From NCBI GenBank assembly GCA_034003765.1, contig JAVEXZ010000004.1, forward strand, positions 57,645 to 121,644: 64,000 bases of DNA, read 5' to 3'. Shown here piece after piece: positions 44,945-53,871 of the stretch. The notes beneath the pieces were generated by a model. The model was not told the DNA's origin. It saw only the letters and a program-made list of their open reading frames with translations, and made no database searches. The stretch comes from JAAZGD01 sp034003765. Lineage in GTDB: Bacteria > Bacillota > Clostridia > Peptostreptococcales > Anaerovoracaceae. The translations under genes and the position numbers were made by a program. Every line of letters begins with the position of its first letter. Position 1 is the stretch's first letter.

Positions 44945-45235
44945 TCATCTTTCCGTTATCGTTAATTCCAGATCAAGACCATCCAGAATCTTAATAAAAG
45001 TATCCATCTTTGGAATATGCTTCTCTAATTCTAATCTGGATATTGCTTGTTGTGAAACTCCCGTGGCCTTCGCAAGTTCCTTTTGCGTAATATTTTTTTC
45101 TTTTCTAGCTTCTATTAATTTCGCAATCAAAATATACTCTTGCCTTATTTTCTTGTACTCTAAATCAAACTGTTGATCTTTTCTTTCATCTTTTACAATC
45201 TTTTCAACATCTACTCTAGTAAATCCCACATTCAT
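44945..45235 (-). CDS. HigA-type antitoxin (XRE)
   Basis: A 96-residue protein. The C-terminal half is a Cro/XRE helix-turn-helix: LIEARKEKNITQKELAKATG, VSQQAISRLELEKHIPKMDT. The N-terminal part is charged and helical. It lies 10 bases downstream of a Gp49/HigB-like toxin gene, the inverted toxin-first order of HigBA modules. The frame's ATG lies only two bases from AGGAGG; a GTG six bases in (45229) has better spacing and may be the true start. Confidence 0.85.
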   Translation of the reverse strand: MNVGFTRVDVEKIVKDERKDQQFDLEYKKIRQEYILIAKLIEARKEKNITQKELAKATGVSQQAISRLELEKHIPKMDTFIKILDGLDLELTITER

Positions 45236-45245
45236 CCCCTCCTAA

Positions 45246-45569
45246 TCACAGAATCTCTTTTGCCCTTTCTCTTGCTTTATTAATCTCCTGGTTTTCAGTT
45301 TTGTTTTTTTGCTTTTTACAGGCGTGCAGAATATACAATTTATCCTCATTCTTTAGAATATAGAACATTCTATTATGCCTTCTAAATTTTATCTCCCACA
45401 GCTTCCCATCCAATTGCCTTGCGTTCAATGTTTGTAAATATTTGGGCCCATTTTGTTCTATCGTCTCTAATATGTAATAACCTTCGGCCCTTTCAGATTT
45501 AGGCAGACCATCCAAATATTCCTTGATCAAATTTTTCCCGCCAGATGTAGTATAAAAATATATTTTCAT
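45246..45569 (-). CDS. HigB/Gp49-type toxin
   Basis: A 107-residue RelE-superfamily protein of the Gp49-like type: KNLIKEYLDGLPKSERAEGY, ARQLDGKLWEIKFRRHNRMF, LYILHACKKQKNKTENQEIN and ARERAKEIL. These toxins cut mRNA on the ribosome and are neutralised by the partner antitoxin encoded next. The gene starts after GGAAG with ATG and is complete. The pair looks functional. Together with the pseudo-antitoxin at 45837 this marks an accessory segment. Confidence 0.87.
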   Translation of the reverse strand: MKIYFYTTSGGKNLIKEYLDGLPKSERAEGYYILETIEQNGPKYLQTLNARQLDGKLWEIKFRRHNRMFYILKNEDKLYILHACKKQKNKTENQEINKARERAKEIL

Positions 45570-45836
45570 TAGCTTCTTCCATTAATACTTATTATGTTTA
45601 ACACTCACGAATATTATACATCATTATTGATGTATTGTCATGCTGTTTTTACTTTTACACAAAAGATTTCTATCGAAACTTTAAGAGTATTGTTTTATCC
45701 AAAGAAGAGACCCCACATTTGGCAGAGTCTCTTCCATTGATAAGAAAAAATTACTATCATTTAGAATGATGTTTTTGGTAAAGCAATCATTGTTTCCCTT
45801 CCAAGACGGAATGAATTTTCAATTAAAATGCATTGC

Positions 45837-46070
45837 TTAATTTTCAACTACTTTATTTGTTGCTTTATCAACAAATGCTAGTTTTAAACCTAAGCCACTT
45901 GCATTTTTTGTAATTGTTTTTAGTGTAGGAGTATAAGAGTAGTTTTTTACACGAGCTATTTGTGCTTGTGTAACATTAACTTTAATAGCTAATTCTTCTT
46001 GGTGTAGAGCGGCAAATTGCAATCTCTCTTACCACAAGACTGGCGTCGTCTTCAAAACTCTGCCAACCCA
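45837..46070 (-). pseudogene. Frameshifted XRE antitoxin remnant
   Basis: Residues LHQEELAIKVNVTQAQIARV, then SYTPTLKTITKNASGLGLKL, form the end of a HigA/XRE antitoxin. The preceding sequence on another frame reads FEDDASLVVREIA, the expected N-terminal context of such antitoxins. A frameshift near 46015-46025 therefore separates the halves. A partner toxin is not visible. The 270 bases between this and the HigB gene contain nothing else I can support. Confidence 0.55.
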
Positions 46071-46214
46071 CAACAATGATAAGAAATTTTACGATACTTT
46101 GTAAGTTAAATTTACAATACATTTCAGATATTCAGTTATTTGTAATAATTTGCCACATATCACACTTTTTCAAAATATTACTTAATATTCCTCAACAAAT
46201 ATAATAGTTTCTTC

Positions 46215-46258
46215 AATAAAATACCCTCAAGAAGCGTCAATTTAGCTTTTCTTAAGGG
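46215..46258 (-). terminator. Possible terminator of LytTR copy 2
   Basis: Minus-strand imperfect hairpin GCCCTTAAGAAAAGC ... GCTTCTTGAGGGT followed by ATTTTATT, about 45 bases past the LytTR stop. Bulges make it a weaker call. Confidence 0.5.
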
Positions 46259-46302
46259 CATTCTAATGGCATGAAATAATATTATTTATAGATATTACAG
46301 CT

Positions 46303-47025
46303 TTAGGTAAGACTAGCGATAGGCTGCCTGTTTATAAAAGCTTCGTAGGCCTCTTTGGTCTCGTTTTTCCTGCTTCTACTAATGGGTATTTTCTTTCCAC
46401 AAGTCATCATAAAGTGATGGTCAGTCATTGATTTAACGTAGAAAAAATTAACAGCATAGCTGCTATGACAACGGGCAAAATAATCCGTTCTATACTTCTC
46501 AATTTCGCTGAACTTGACATACAGGATGTGAATTCCATCCTTTGTATGTAGGTTTATAACCCTTTTGTCTTGTTCTAGGTATTGAATCTCTTTTATAGGT
46601 ATAGCATAGATGGTGCCCTTTTTCTTGATCGGGAAAAGGGTATTTCTATTTTCCTCAATATTGCTAAGGGCCCTCTTTATTGCAGTTTCTAATTTTTCTT
46701 CAGACAGGGGACATTCCAGCCCATAGACATGATCTACATCATAGACTTCCGTAGTCCATTTACCCTTGGTACAAAGAAAGACTATCTCTGCCCAGGGGCT
46801 AAGGGCCTTTGCCTTCTGGGCTATTTTTAAGCCCTCTCGACAAAATTCTAATTCTATTATGATAATGCTAGGCTCAACCCTATGTTCCTCCAAATAGAAA
46901 AGGAATGTATCCTTATCTTCGAAAAAAATTGTTGCCTTTATTCTGTCGCTACAGCATTGCAATATCATTTCTCGAAGCTCATTGGATTCCTTCAGTGAAC
47001 CATTACAAATCAGGACGTTTACCAT
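46303..47025 (-). CDS. LytTR response regulator-like protein, copy 2
   Basis: A 240-residue paralogue of the 36707-37408 protein with the same plan: a receiver-like N-terminal half and a LytTR domain (IKEIQYLEQDKRVINLHT, ARCHSSYAVNFFYV, CGKKIPISRSRKNETKEAYE). In the receiver the phosphoacceptor Asp is replaced by Glu (SIIIIELEFCREGLKIAQK) and the first-strand acidic pair by Asn-Gly, so control by phosphorylation is unlikely. GGAGG precedes the ATG. No kinase is nearby; an SLH-like secreted protein is encoded divergently. Confidence 0.85.
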   Translation of the reverse strand: MVNVLICNGSLKESNELREMILQCCSDRIKATIFFEDKDTFLFYLEEHRVEPSIIIIELEFCREGLKIAQKAKALSPWAEIVFLCTKGKWTTEVYDVDHVYGLECPLSEEKLETAIKRALSNIEENRNTLFPIKKKGTIYAIPIKEIQYLEQDKRVINLHTKDGIHILYVKFSEIEKYRTDYFARCHSSYAVNFFYVKSMTDHHFMMTCGKKIPISRSRKNETKEAYEAFINRQPIASLT

Positions 47026-47268
47026 GTTAACCTCCTAGATCCTTGTAGAAACTCTCTGCCTTAATTATGAATTTCTTTAGGGTAATTGTAACTTATTAAT
47101 CCTGCATATTGTATTTCGATGTAATTCTTTGCTGCTTTAATGTAATATTTGGATAGGGATGACTCGTTCTTAGGGCTAGCAAGTCAAAATGTTATCTTTA
47201 TATAATCTTTTATCCATTGTATAATATATGTAATCAATCTATAACAAACAAGGAAAGGACCCCAGTTA

Positions 47269-47976
47269 ATGAATACCCGAAAATTTACTCTCTTTTTCTT
47301 TATACTTCTTCTATTAATGACTACCTTGTCTGTCTCCTATGGAGCAAAGGCCCCTCAATACTTAGAAGAGGCTGAAAAGCTTAATGTCCTCTCAATCTTT
47401 AAAGGGACTGATAAAGGCTTTCAATTAGATCGGCCACCAACACGCATTGAGGCTGGCATTATTTTCGTCCGTCTTGTTGGGGGCGAAGAAGAAGCCCTTA
47501 CCAACAAATACCCCCACCCTTTTACTGATGTTCCCAAATGGGGACAAGACTACGTAGGCTTCCTCTATAAGCACAAGTTGACAAAGGGAATAAATGAAAG
47601 TAAATTTGGCAGTCGTAAAATCGTAAAATCTAGTGAATACATGACCATGGCCTTACGTTCAATTGGTTATCATGACGAAGGGGTGGATTTCAAGTGGCGT
47701 AAGTCTTTAGACAAAGCATTGGAGCTTGAACTTGTGGATGAAGAATTTTTCCAAGACCTAAGTAACACTCAATTTCTCCGAGATCATGTTGTGAAAATAT
47801 CTTATGACCTTCTCAAGCAACCGGTAAAAGGTAGCACTGCCACCCTGGCAGAAAAGCTTGTCGCCTATGGGACCTTCACCCAAGAAATCTTAGATGAAAT
47901 GGAAAAAGTGGGTCTAGAAGAACCCCAAACCACCGACTCAGCAATTGAAAGCACTTCCGATGGAGCCCTTGAGTGA
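47269..47976 (+). CDS. Secreted SLH-like protein
   Basis: A 235-residue exported protein. Signal peptide: KFTLFFFILLLLMTTLSVSYG then AK. The mature part contains degenerate SLH-like repeats (PQYLEEAEKLNVLSIFKGTD, RPPTRIEAGIIFVRLVGGEE, FTDVPKWGQDYVGFLYKHKL, SSEYMTMALRSIGYHDEG) and an acidic, low-complexity tail. The repeats suggest attachment to the cell wall. AAGGA precedes the ATG; a TATAAT box lies at about 47218. Transcription is divergent from LytTR copy 2, which makes that regulator a candidate controller. Confidence 0.75.
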   Translation: MNTRKFTLFFFILLLLMTTLSVSYGAKAPQYLEEAEKLNVLSIFKGTDKGFQLDRPPTRIEAGIIFVRLVGGEEEALTNKYPHPFTDVPKWGQDYVGFLYKHKLTKGINESKFGSRKIVKSSEYMTMALRSIGYHDEGVDFKWRKSLDKALELELVDEEFFQDLSNTQFLRDHVVKISYDLLKQPVKGSTATLAEKLVAYGTFTQEILDEMEKVGLEEPQTTDSAIESTSDGALE

Positions 47977-47977
47977 T

Positions 47978-48172
47978 TTATTTGTCCTCTAACAGTGTTT
48001 CGACTTCCTTCATTCTGCCCTTAGCTAAGTCTTCTGGTATATAGACTTGTCCGCACGTTGGACACCTTAAAACCTTGTGACGGAAGGCTCTTTGGAGATA
48101 TGAAAACTCCACTTCTAGAGGGACCATTTCAATATGACAGCACTCACACAAGACTTTCTCGTTTTGTTCCAT
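47978..48172 (-). CDS. Small CxxC redox or metal protein of the Mo-hydroxylase locus
   Basis: A 64-residue protein with two zinc-ribbon-like pairs: VLCECCHIEMVPLEVEF and VLRCPTCGQVYIPEDLAKGR. It is like the small redox protein encoded beside aldehyde oxidoreductase accessory genes in Desulfovibrio (which I recall as the DVU_1557 family). GGAGGG precedes the ATG, and its start lies 29 bases inside the 3' end of the large FAD/Fe-S gene, so the two are co-translated. A rubredoxin-like or zinc-binding role is possible. Confidence 0.7.
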   Translation of the reverse strand: MEQNEKVLCECCHIEMVPLEVEFSYLQRAFRHKVLRCPTCGQVYIPEDLAKGRMKEVETLLEDK

Positions 48173-50450
48173 TCCAAACACCCTCCAATTCTATCTTCAT
48201 TCTATGGGAATAGGCATTATGAACCAGGAATTTTCCATCCTCTAGCTCTTCATATTCTACCCAATATGTCATATACCCAATCTCTCTATAGCCAGACCAG
48301 GTTTTCTTTTCTGCGTGACATACCTTACGCTTGGTCCTTTGGCAAAACTTTATTACCTCAAGAACATCTTCCTCTAGAATTCTTTGTCTACTGATTTTCT
48401 CCAATACTCCAGAAGCCCATTCCAACTTAATTAACTCTTCTTTTTTGTCGTCTACCATATTTTCTCCCCAATGCCTTTCCAACAAATCTCTCTTTAGACT
48501 TTCTCTGTTTCTTCGTCTTTGCGTCTCTGTGTACCTATCTCTTATTTCTCCCTTATCCTCTGAGTTTGTAAAAAACAAATCCAAAAGATGAAGTGACTCT
48601 TTGCCCTCGGCTACAAACACATCCTGACAATTTACACAGTAAGTTATATATGGACATTCACCTTCTTCAATTCTTTTTTTAGCAACGAACTTTTGATAAT
48701 CAGGGTCTGCAATAGCTGGTTGTCCACCAAAGCTGCAGCAGTTTGCCTTATCCTTACTAAAAGGAAGTTCTTCCAAGGGGATCCCAAGACCTCCCAATAA
48801 TATTCTCACAGCCTCTTGAACTTTGGGCATATGCCTTGTTGAACAAGGGTCAAAGACAGAATATCTTTGGATCTCTGAAGCGTCTTTTAGACAGCCCTCA
48901 CTATCAATTCCTTTTTCCACCATCCATTCATATATAAATATGGTGGGTATTTCTGGTAAAAATTCCTGGAACTTCTTGCCGCAGGTTGGACAGGCCAATA
49001 TTATTAGGGGAGAGCCCATCTCTTCCCATGCCTGTCTTATTTCCCCAATTTTGTTAGCATGTAAATCTTCCATCCCTGCCCACTCAGCAGGTACCCCGCA
49101 GCAACGCAAAAGAAGACCTGCACAAGGTTCTTTTGACTTTATGTAGGAATAGGACTTGTCTACCAAACCAGGCCTGCTAGCGCTTAATTGGCAGCCAGGA
49201 AAATATGCCACCTTACATCCCTCTTCTCCTAGAGGGGTCTTAGCTATCTGTGATTTGTGGCTGTCTGCATGGTCCATATCTCTTATCCAAAAGTCATGAA
49301 ATGCCCAAGGGACTTTGCCCTGACTATGCATACTCTTTCTTCCTTCAAGAATATAGCCATCCAGGTCTATCTCCACAGGGCACACTTCTTTGCAAATACC
49401 GGTAAGGTTAGAGGTACTCATCAACCTTTTAGCAGGAGTTCCTTTAAGCTCTGTTTTTCCTGGCAGAACAGTTGCCGCTACTTCATCCCTTATCCTTAGG
49501 GGCCATTTACCTAGGTATTCTGGAAGATCGCAGTAGGTCATGCAAAAATCACATTGACATTCCATGCATCGGGAAGCTTCTTCCTTTAGTTCCTCTTCAG
49601 TATATACGTCATCTTTTGGCTTTATTGTTGGTAGGTCTTTCCACTTTGATTTATCTATAATAGTTCCAGTTTCAGTCTTTTTTTGAGATAGGATAATACG
49701 TTTGCTGCGAAGATAGTTATCAATAACAACAGCTTTATCTATACCTTCAGCCAGGGCATGAATGGTATCTTTTCCTGTAACTTCCCCACCAATTATCACT
49801 AATGGGCCATCTTGTAAAATATGATGGCCATCACGATCTGTTAGTTTTTCTATATCAAAAGCTGATCCTCCATGACCAGTTGCTATATATATAGCATCAA
49901 AGGCCAGAAGATCATCTAGTTTTTCTATTTTAGTGTCCAGCTTAAGATTATATTTTAGGCCTGTGAATTGCCTTTCAATCTCTTCCATGAACCTTCCATC
50001 AGGCAAATCATTCCACAGGCTGCCACCTATTCGTGATTCCTTTTCATACAAGGTGACTTCGTACCTTCTTGTAGCCATTCTCAAGGCGCATCCTAAACCG
50101 CTTAGACCACCCCCAATAATAGCAACCTTTTGTTCTTTTTGTGGCAGATTATATACTGTTGGCTCTTGGTTTTCTGTATGTTTTACTAGGGCCTCTTCTA
50201 AGCTACGTAACTCGACAGGTCCACCAAAATCAGCTCGGGGGCAAACTCCTTTACAAGGCTCCGGACAAATCTCACTTACAATGGAAGGAAATAGCACAGA
50301 ATCTCTATAAGTCTGATAGGCACTTCGGAAGGCCCCTCTTTTAAGCTTTTCAATCACATCAATAACATCTAAGCCAAATGGGCAGGCCACTCGGCAGAAG
50401 GGAGGTTCTTTTTCAAGACAATTTCTAAAACTATCTAGGTACTCTTTCAT
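48144..50450 (-). CDS. FAD/Fe-S/CCG-domain oxidoreductase of the Mo-hydroxylase locus
   Basis: A 768-residue multi-domain protein. N-terminal Fe-S region (about 13-75) with CRVACPFGLDV and CPEPCKGVCPRADFGGP resembles GltD/dihydropyrimidine dehydrogenase helical ferredoxin domains. A FAD-binding fold begins near 108: VAIIGGGLSGLGCALRMATR, YEVTLYEKESRIGG. Two more cluster motifs follow (CMECQCDFCMTYC; CKEVCPVEI). Two CCG heterodisulfide-reductase-like domains lie around 430-640 (FPGCQ, RCCGVPAEWAG, DPCSTRH, NCCSFGG). The last ~110 residues form an extra domain. It probably passes electrons between a pyridine nucleotide and thiols or the Mo enzyme. I recall it as a pyridine nucleotide-disulfide oxidoreductase/dicluster family. 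Confidence 0.8.
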   Translation of the reverse strand: MKEYLDSFRNCLEKEPPFCRVACPFGLDVIDVIEKLKRGAFRSAYQTYRDSVLFPSIVSEICPEPCKGVCPRADFGGPVELRSLEEALVKHTENQEPTVYNLPQKEQKVAIIGGGLSGLGCALRMATRRYEVTLYEKESRIGGSLWNDLPDGRFMEEIERQFTGLKYNLKLDTKIEKLDDLLAFDAIYIATGHGGSAFDIEKLTDRDGHHILQDGPLVIIGGEVTGKDTIHALAEGIDKAVVIDNYLRSKRIILSQKKTETGTIIDKSKWKDLPTIKPKDDVYTEEELKEEASRCMECQCDFCMTYCDLPEYLGKWPLRIRDEVAATVLPGKTELKGTPAKRLMSTSNLTGICKEVCPVEIDLDGYILEGRKSMHSQGKVPWAFHDFWIRDMDHADSHKSQIAKTPLGEEGCKVAYFPGCQLSASRPGLVDKSYSYIKSKEPCAGLLLRCCGVPAEWAGMEDLHANKIGEIRQAWEEMGSPLIILACPTCGKKFQEFLPEIPTIFIYEWMVEKGIDSEGCLKDASEIQRYSVFDPCSTRHMPKVQEAVRILLGGLGIPLEELPFSKDKANCCSFGGQPAIADPDYQKFVAKKRIEEGECPYITYCVNCQDVFVAEGKESLHLLDLFFTNSEDKGEIRDRYTETQRRRNRESLKRDLLERHWGENMVDDKKEELIKLEWASGVLEKISRQRILEEDVLEVIKFCQRTKRKVCHAEKKTWSGYREIGYMTYWVEYEELEDGKFLVHNAYSHRMKIELEGVWNGTKRESLV

Positions 50451-50543
50451 ATCTTCCTCTTTTATCTAGTTAAAGCTATGGCAAAGGAAACATTTTTTCC
50501 TGGTCAATTGTTACTTTACCCATAACATATTTTAATCTTGTAA

Positions 50544-50583
50544 TGTAAAAACATAGGCCCGCAAAAGGCTGCAGGCCTATGAA
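50544..50583 (-). terminator. Terminator of the aldehyde oxidoreductase gene
   Basis: Minus-strand CATAGGCC ... GGCCTATG followed by TTTTTA, about 25 bases past the stop codon. It separates the oxidoreductase gene from the FAD/Fe-S gene downstream. Confidence 0.82.
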
Positions 50584-50605
50584 ATATGTTTCTACTTTTC
50601 AGTTC

Positions 50606-53455
50606 TTATTCTGCGCTAACAGGATTTGCCTTGATGTTAGCTACTTCTTCGTAGAAGTCTGAACCCAAGAAGTATTTCTTTGGAGGCTCAATCTTGCCGC
50701 CTTTAGCTAGGATATCAAGTCCTTCTTTAACCTTAGCAGGTGAAGCTGGTAACTCGTAGATTCTAACTCCGCAAGCGTTATTTATAGCATTGATAACCGC
50801 CATATGGCCTGAGGACTGGAATGCTTCAGATGCCCCAGAACTTCCAAATGGGTTCTTCTTACGCTCAGTCACATGGTGAATAAGGTTGAAGTCGTCTGGA
50901 ATGTCCTTGATGGTAGGTACTCCTGCTCCAAGAATGTTGTCATGCTTTTTAACGTCATCGTAGTTCTCAGTTAAGGCGAAGCCTATGCAATGGGAAAGTC
51001 CACCGTAAGCCTGACCATCTACTGCTGCAACGTTTCCTATTACACCTACGTCATCTACAGATGTGTAGCTAATAACCGTAGTTTTGCCTGTAGCAGTATC
51101 TACTTCAACTTCTGCTAGGAATAGGGCATAAGTATAGTCAGGTGTAGGATTACCAACCCCAGTGTTTGGATCTAAATCGCAAAGATCTGGGTCACTTGGG
51201 TTCTCATACTGGGCCTCATACTTGGTCGCAATTCCTTCTTTAACCATCTCATCATAGGTTCTATAAGTTCCATCCTTTTTCCTCATAGCACCCATAAGCT
51301 TTTCAGCAGCCATGGTGACAGCCTTACTGTTCATATAATGTTGTCTACTTGATGCAGTTGCACCTGAGTCTGGGCAGTGTTTACTATCGTTTTGAATTAA
51401 GACAATGTCTTCAACACTAACGCCTAAGGGTTTTAGGGCTTGTAATGTGGTCATTAGAGCCCCTATATCTCCACCCTGACCTTGGTCTTGCCAAGTGTCA
51501 TATTTTACGAACTTGCCATCAGAATTAAGCTCCAAAGCAACAGTACATTGGTCTCCTGTTCCCTCAGTTACATTAAATCCACCCCATGCAATTCCCACAC
51601 CCCGTCTCTTTTCTGGAGTGGTTTCTTTTTTGCATCTCTCAACAGCCTTGTCGTAAATAGGCTTCATTATTTTCATAATCTCTTCCATTGGGTAATCAAC
51701 GAATGGGAAGCTATTATTGTTTAAGTCTCCTTCTCGAGCAATGTTTCTCCATCGGAATTCAAAAGGATCAATTCCCATCTTCTCCGCCATCATATCCATT
51801 AAGGCTTCTGAAGAAGTGTAAGCCTGTGGAGATCCATAACCACGGTAGGCAGTACCAAAAGCATGGTTGGTACAAGCAACTCTTGATAGGGCCATGATGT
51901 TAGGAACATTGTATGGGAAGAATGTGAATCGTGATGAACGAGTTATGATGTCATCACCAAGCTCGTTATATGCACCGTGATCAAAACCACAATCCCACTC
52001 AGCCGCCATTATCTTTCCATCCTTATCACAAGCTAGTCTAGCATTTGTGTAGGAGGGACACCTCTTACCACTGAAAGCCATGAATTCAGCATAGGTCATT
52101 GAAAAGGCGATTGGAAGGTCGTCACAAGCCATACATGCAATTGCTGCAAGAGAGTATGTTGCTCCCGCAATTCCCCAACCAAATGATGCTCCTGTTGGGT
52201 TTTGGATAACTCTAATTTTTTCTGGGTCTACACCTGTTGCTTCTGATATATCTCCAATATTTGCGTAGATAGCCATTGCTTTACAATGGACTGTCAGCAT
52301 CCCATCTTCACCCCAATAAGCTTGAACCGTATCACCTTCTATTGGCATGTGGGGCTCTCTTGTTGAATAGAAGCTACCTTCTACCATGTTGGGTGCTGTG
52401 TCTATAATCTCTTTAACATTGTCAGCACCCTTAAGAGTAGGTTGTATAGCCCACATATTTGGGTGGTCTTCGTGAATTCTTTGAGCATCTGGTAGTACTG
52501 CTTCTAGATAGTTCATGTAGGCTGGAAGTTCTTCGATATCCACAGTAACCTTTGCTGCTGCTGCCCGAGCATTGGCTTTAGTATCTGCAGCTACCATGGC
52601 AACAACATCACCATAGTTAAAGATAGTATCTTCAGCTAAAAGAACGTGGGACTTTTCTGTGGCCAAAGTTCTTGCATGAAGTTGATAAAATGCAAGCCTG
52701 TTAGACCCTTTAACATCCTTGTGGGTAATAATCTTATATACTCCAGGCATTTTTTCTGCTTCTTCTGTGTTGATCTTAATAATCTTTGCATGGTGGGTAA
52801 TTTTAGGTTGAGCCATAACAACGTGAAGAACGCCTTCAGGCATCTTCAATTCAATGTCATCGCCATAGTCAGCAACTCCGCAAACCTTAGCAAGAGCTGC
52901 AGGTCTAACAAGGGGCTTACCGTAGTAATCTTTGTTCTCAGGAAGTTTGATCATAATATCTTCTAGCTTACAATCACCACGCATAACCTTTGCTGCATCC
53001 ATTACAGCATCAACTATTTGTTTGTATCCTGTGCAACGACAGATATTTCTGTGCTTATGGAACCAATCTCGGACATCTTCTCTTGTTGGATTTGTATTCT
53101 CTTGGAGTAATCCATAGGCTGAGACGATAAATCCAGGGATACAGAATCCACATTGTACAGCTCCTGAATGCATAAATGCAACCTGAAGGGGATGGAGATG
53201 GTTTGGTGAACCAATTCCTTCGATTGTTGTTATTTTGCTATACTCTTCAACTGTACTAATTTTTTTGGTACAAGAACGGATTACTTTTCCATTAAGAATA
53301 ACGGAACAAGAACCACAAACACCGGTGCCACATCCAACCTTAGTCCCTGTTAGGCCTAATCGTCGAATAACCGTTGCCAATGAATCCTCTTTGGGATTAC
53401 AAATGAGCATGCGGTCAGCACCGTTAATGTTAAGTATTAACTTTTTTAGTTTCAT
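50606..53455 (-). CDS. Molybdopterin-dependent aldehyde oxidoreductase (Mop type)
   Basis: A 949-residue single-chain xanthine oxidase family enzyme with the plan of D. gigas aldehyde oxidoreductase. Two [2Fe-2S] domains: Cys 42, 47, 50, 62 (GCGTGVCGSC, SCTKK) and 102, 105, 139, 141 (QCGFCIPGF, CRCTGY), the same spacing as D. gigas offset by two. No FAD domain follows; the Mo domains run from about 190, with GQGGDIGALMTTLQAL and the catalytic Glu in GSSGASEAFQ (about 877). It should oxidise aldehydes or heterocycles. AAGGAG precedes the ATG, behind a structured RNA leader. A monocistronic transcript is suggested by the terminator. Confidence 0.93.
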   Translation of the reverse strand: MKLKKLILNINGADRMLICNPKEDSLATVIRRLGLTGTKVGCGTGVCGSCSVILNGKVIRSCTKKISTVEEYSKITTIEGIGSPNHLHPLQVAFMHSGAVQCGFCIPGFIVSAYGLLQENTNPTREDVRDWFHKHRNICRCTGYKQIVDAVMDAAKVMRGDCKLEDIMIKLPENKDYYGKPLVRPAALAKVCGVADYGDDIELKMPEGVLHVVMAQPKITHHAKIIKINTEEAEKMPGVYKIITHKDVKGSNRLAFYQLHARTLATEKSHVLLAEDTIFNYGDVVAMVAADTKANARAAAAKVTVDIEELPAYMNYLEAVLPDAQRIHEDHPNMWAIQPTLKGADNVKEIIDTAPNMVEGSFYSTREPHMPIEGDTVQAYWGEDGMLTVHCKAMAIYANIGDISEATGVDPEKIRVIQNPTGASFGWGIAGATYSLAAIACMACDDLPIAFSMTYAEFMAFSGKRCPSYTNARLACDKDGKIMAAEWDCGFDHGAYNELGDDIITRSSRFTFFPYNVPNIMALSRVACTNHAFGTAYRGYGSPQAYTSSEALMDMMAEKMGIDPFEFRWRNIAREGDLNNNSFPFVDYPMEEIMKIMKPIYDKAVERCKKETTPEKRRGVGIAWGGFNVTEGTGDQCTVALELNSDGKFVKYDTWQDQGQGGDIGALMTTLQALKPLGVSVEDIVLIQNDSKHCPDSGATASSRQHYMNSKAVTMAAEKLMGAMRKKDGTYRTYDEMVKEGIATKYEAQYENPSDPDLCDLDPNTGVGNPTPDYTYALFLAEVEVDTATGKTTVISYTSVDDVGVIGNVAAVDGQAYGGLSHCIGFALTENYDDVKKHDNILGAGVPTIKDIPDDFNLIHHVTERKKNPFGSSGASEAFQSSGHMAVINAINNACGVRIYELPASPAKVKEGLDILAKGGKIEPPKKYFLGSDFYEEVANIKANPVSAE

Positions 53456-53460
53456 TTTCT

Positions 53461-53572
53461 ACTCCTTTTCCTTTTCAAACACGGGAGGCCCAAGAATTAC
53501 TTCTTAAACCCTTACGGCTTTTCGGCCCTCACAGATTGGCTCTATGGTGGGGCTTTTTAGCTCGGAAAACTT
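53461..53572 (-). promoter_or_regulatory. Structured RNA leader of the aldehyde oxidoreductase gene
   Basis: The leader folds into: an outer stem UUUUCC/GGAAAA (plus 53564-53569 with 53466-53471) that ends at the ribosome-binding site; a two-part stem GCCC/GGGC with CAUAGA/UCUGUG and loop GCCAA (53525-53553); and an 8-bp hairpin UUUAAGAA-GUAA-UUCUUGGG with a GNRA tetraloop (53489-53508). The segment GGGCCUCCCGUG precedes the gene. A short alternate hairpin GGC-CGAAAA-GCC competes with the second stem. This complexity, directly at the start of a Mo-enzyme mRNA, fits a Moco/Wco-type riboswitch; the class assignment is inference. Confidence 0.5.
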
Positions 53573-53574
53573 GC

Positions 53575-53605
53575 ATTATATATTTAATTGTTTGCAATAG
53601 TTCAA
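53575..53605 (-). promoter_or_regulatory. Possible promoter of the aldehyde oxidoreductase gene
   Basis: Minus-strand TTGAAC, 17 bases, TATATA (overlapping TATAAT at 53580-53575). Transcription would begin at the first helix of the structured leader. Confidence 0.45.
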
Positions 53606-53780
53606 TGTAATTGATAATATCATAACATAGTAGTTTAATCAACTACTAAGTGTTGAATTCTGTGGGTTAAATGGGCCTTGTTCCATAGCAACTTAGTTAT
53701 AATTTTACCTTATTTTAATTATTTTTCAAAATTTGCCTGTTAGTTCCAGTTGCGTTTGGTTGGTTTAATCTTGTTTAATT

Positions 53781-53831
53781 TTGAGAACAATTCTCTATTT
53801 AATTGAGAATCCCTGCTTTTTCTGATAAAAT
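53781..53831 (+). promoter_or_regulatory. Promoter with overlapping operator-like repeats for the DUF364-radical SAM operon
   Basis: TTGAGA (53803-53808), 17 bases, TAAAAT (53826-53831). The -35 overlaps inverted repeats: GAGAA-CAA-TTCTC (53783-53795) and ATTCTC-N9-GAGAAT (53790-53810). This triple half-site layout looks like a repressor site; the 7-1-7 outline of the first is Fur-like, but the regulator is unknown. Confidence 0.5.
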
Positions 53832-53871
53832 TTAAGAAATAATATTTTAATATTGTAAGGAGGCAGGTTCA

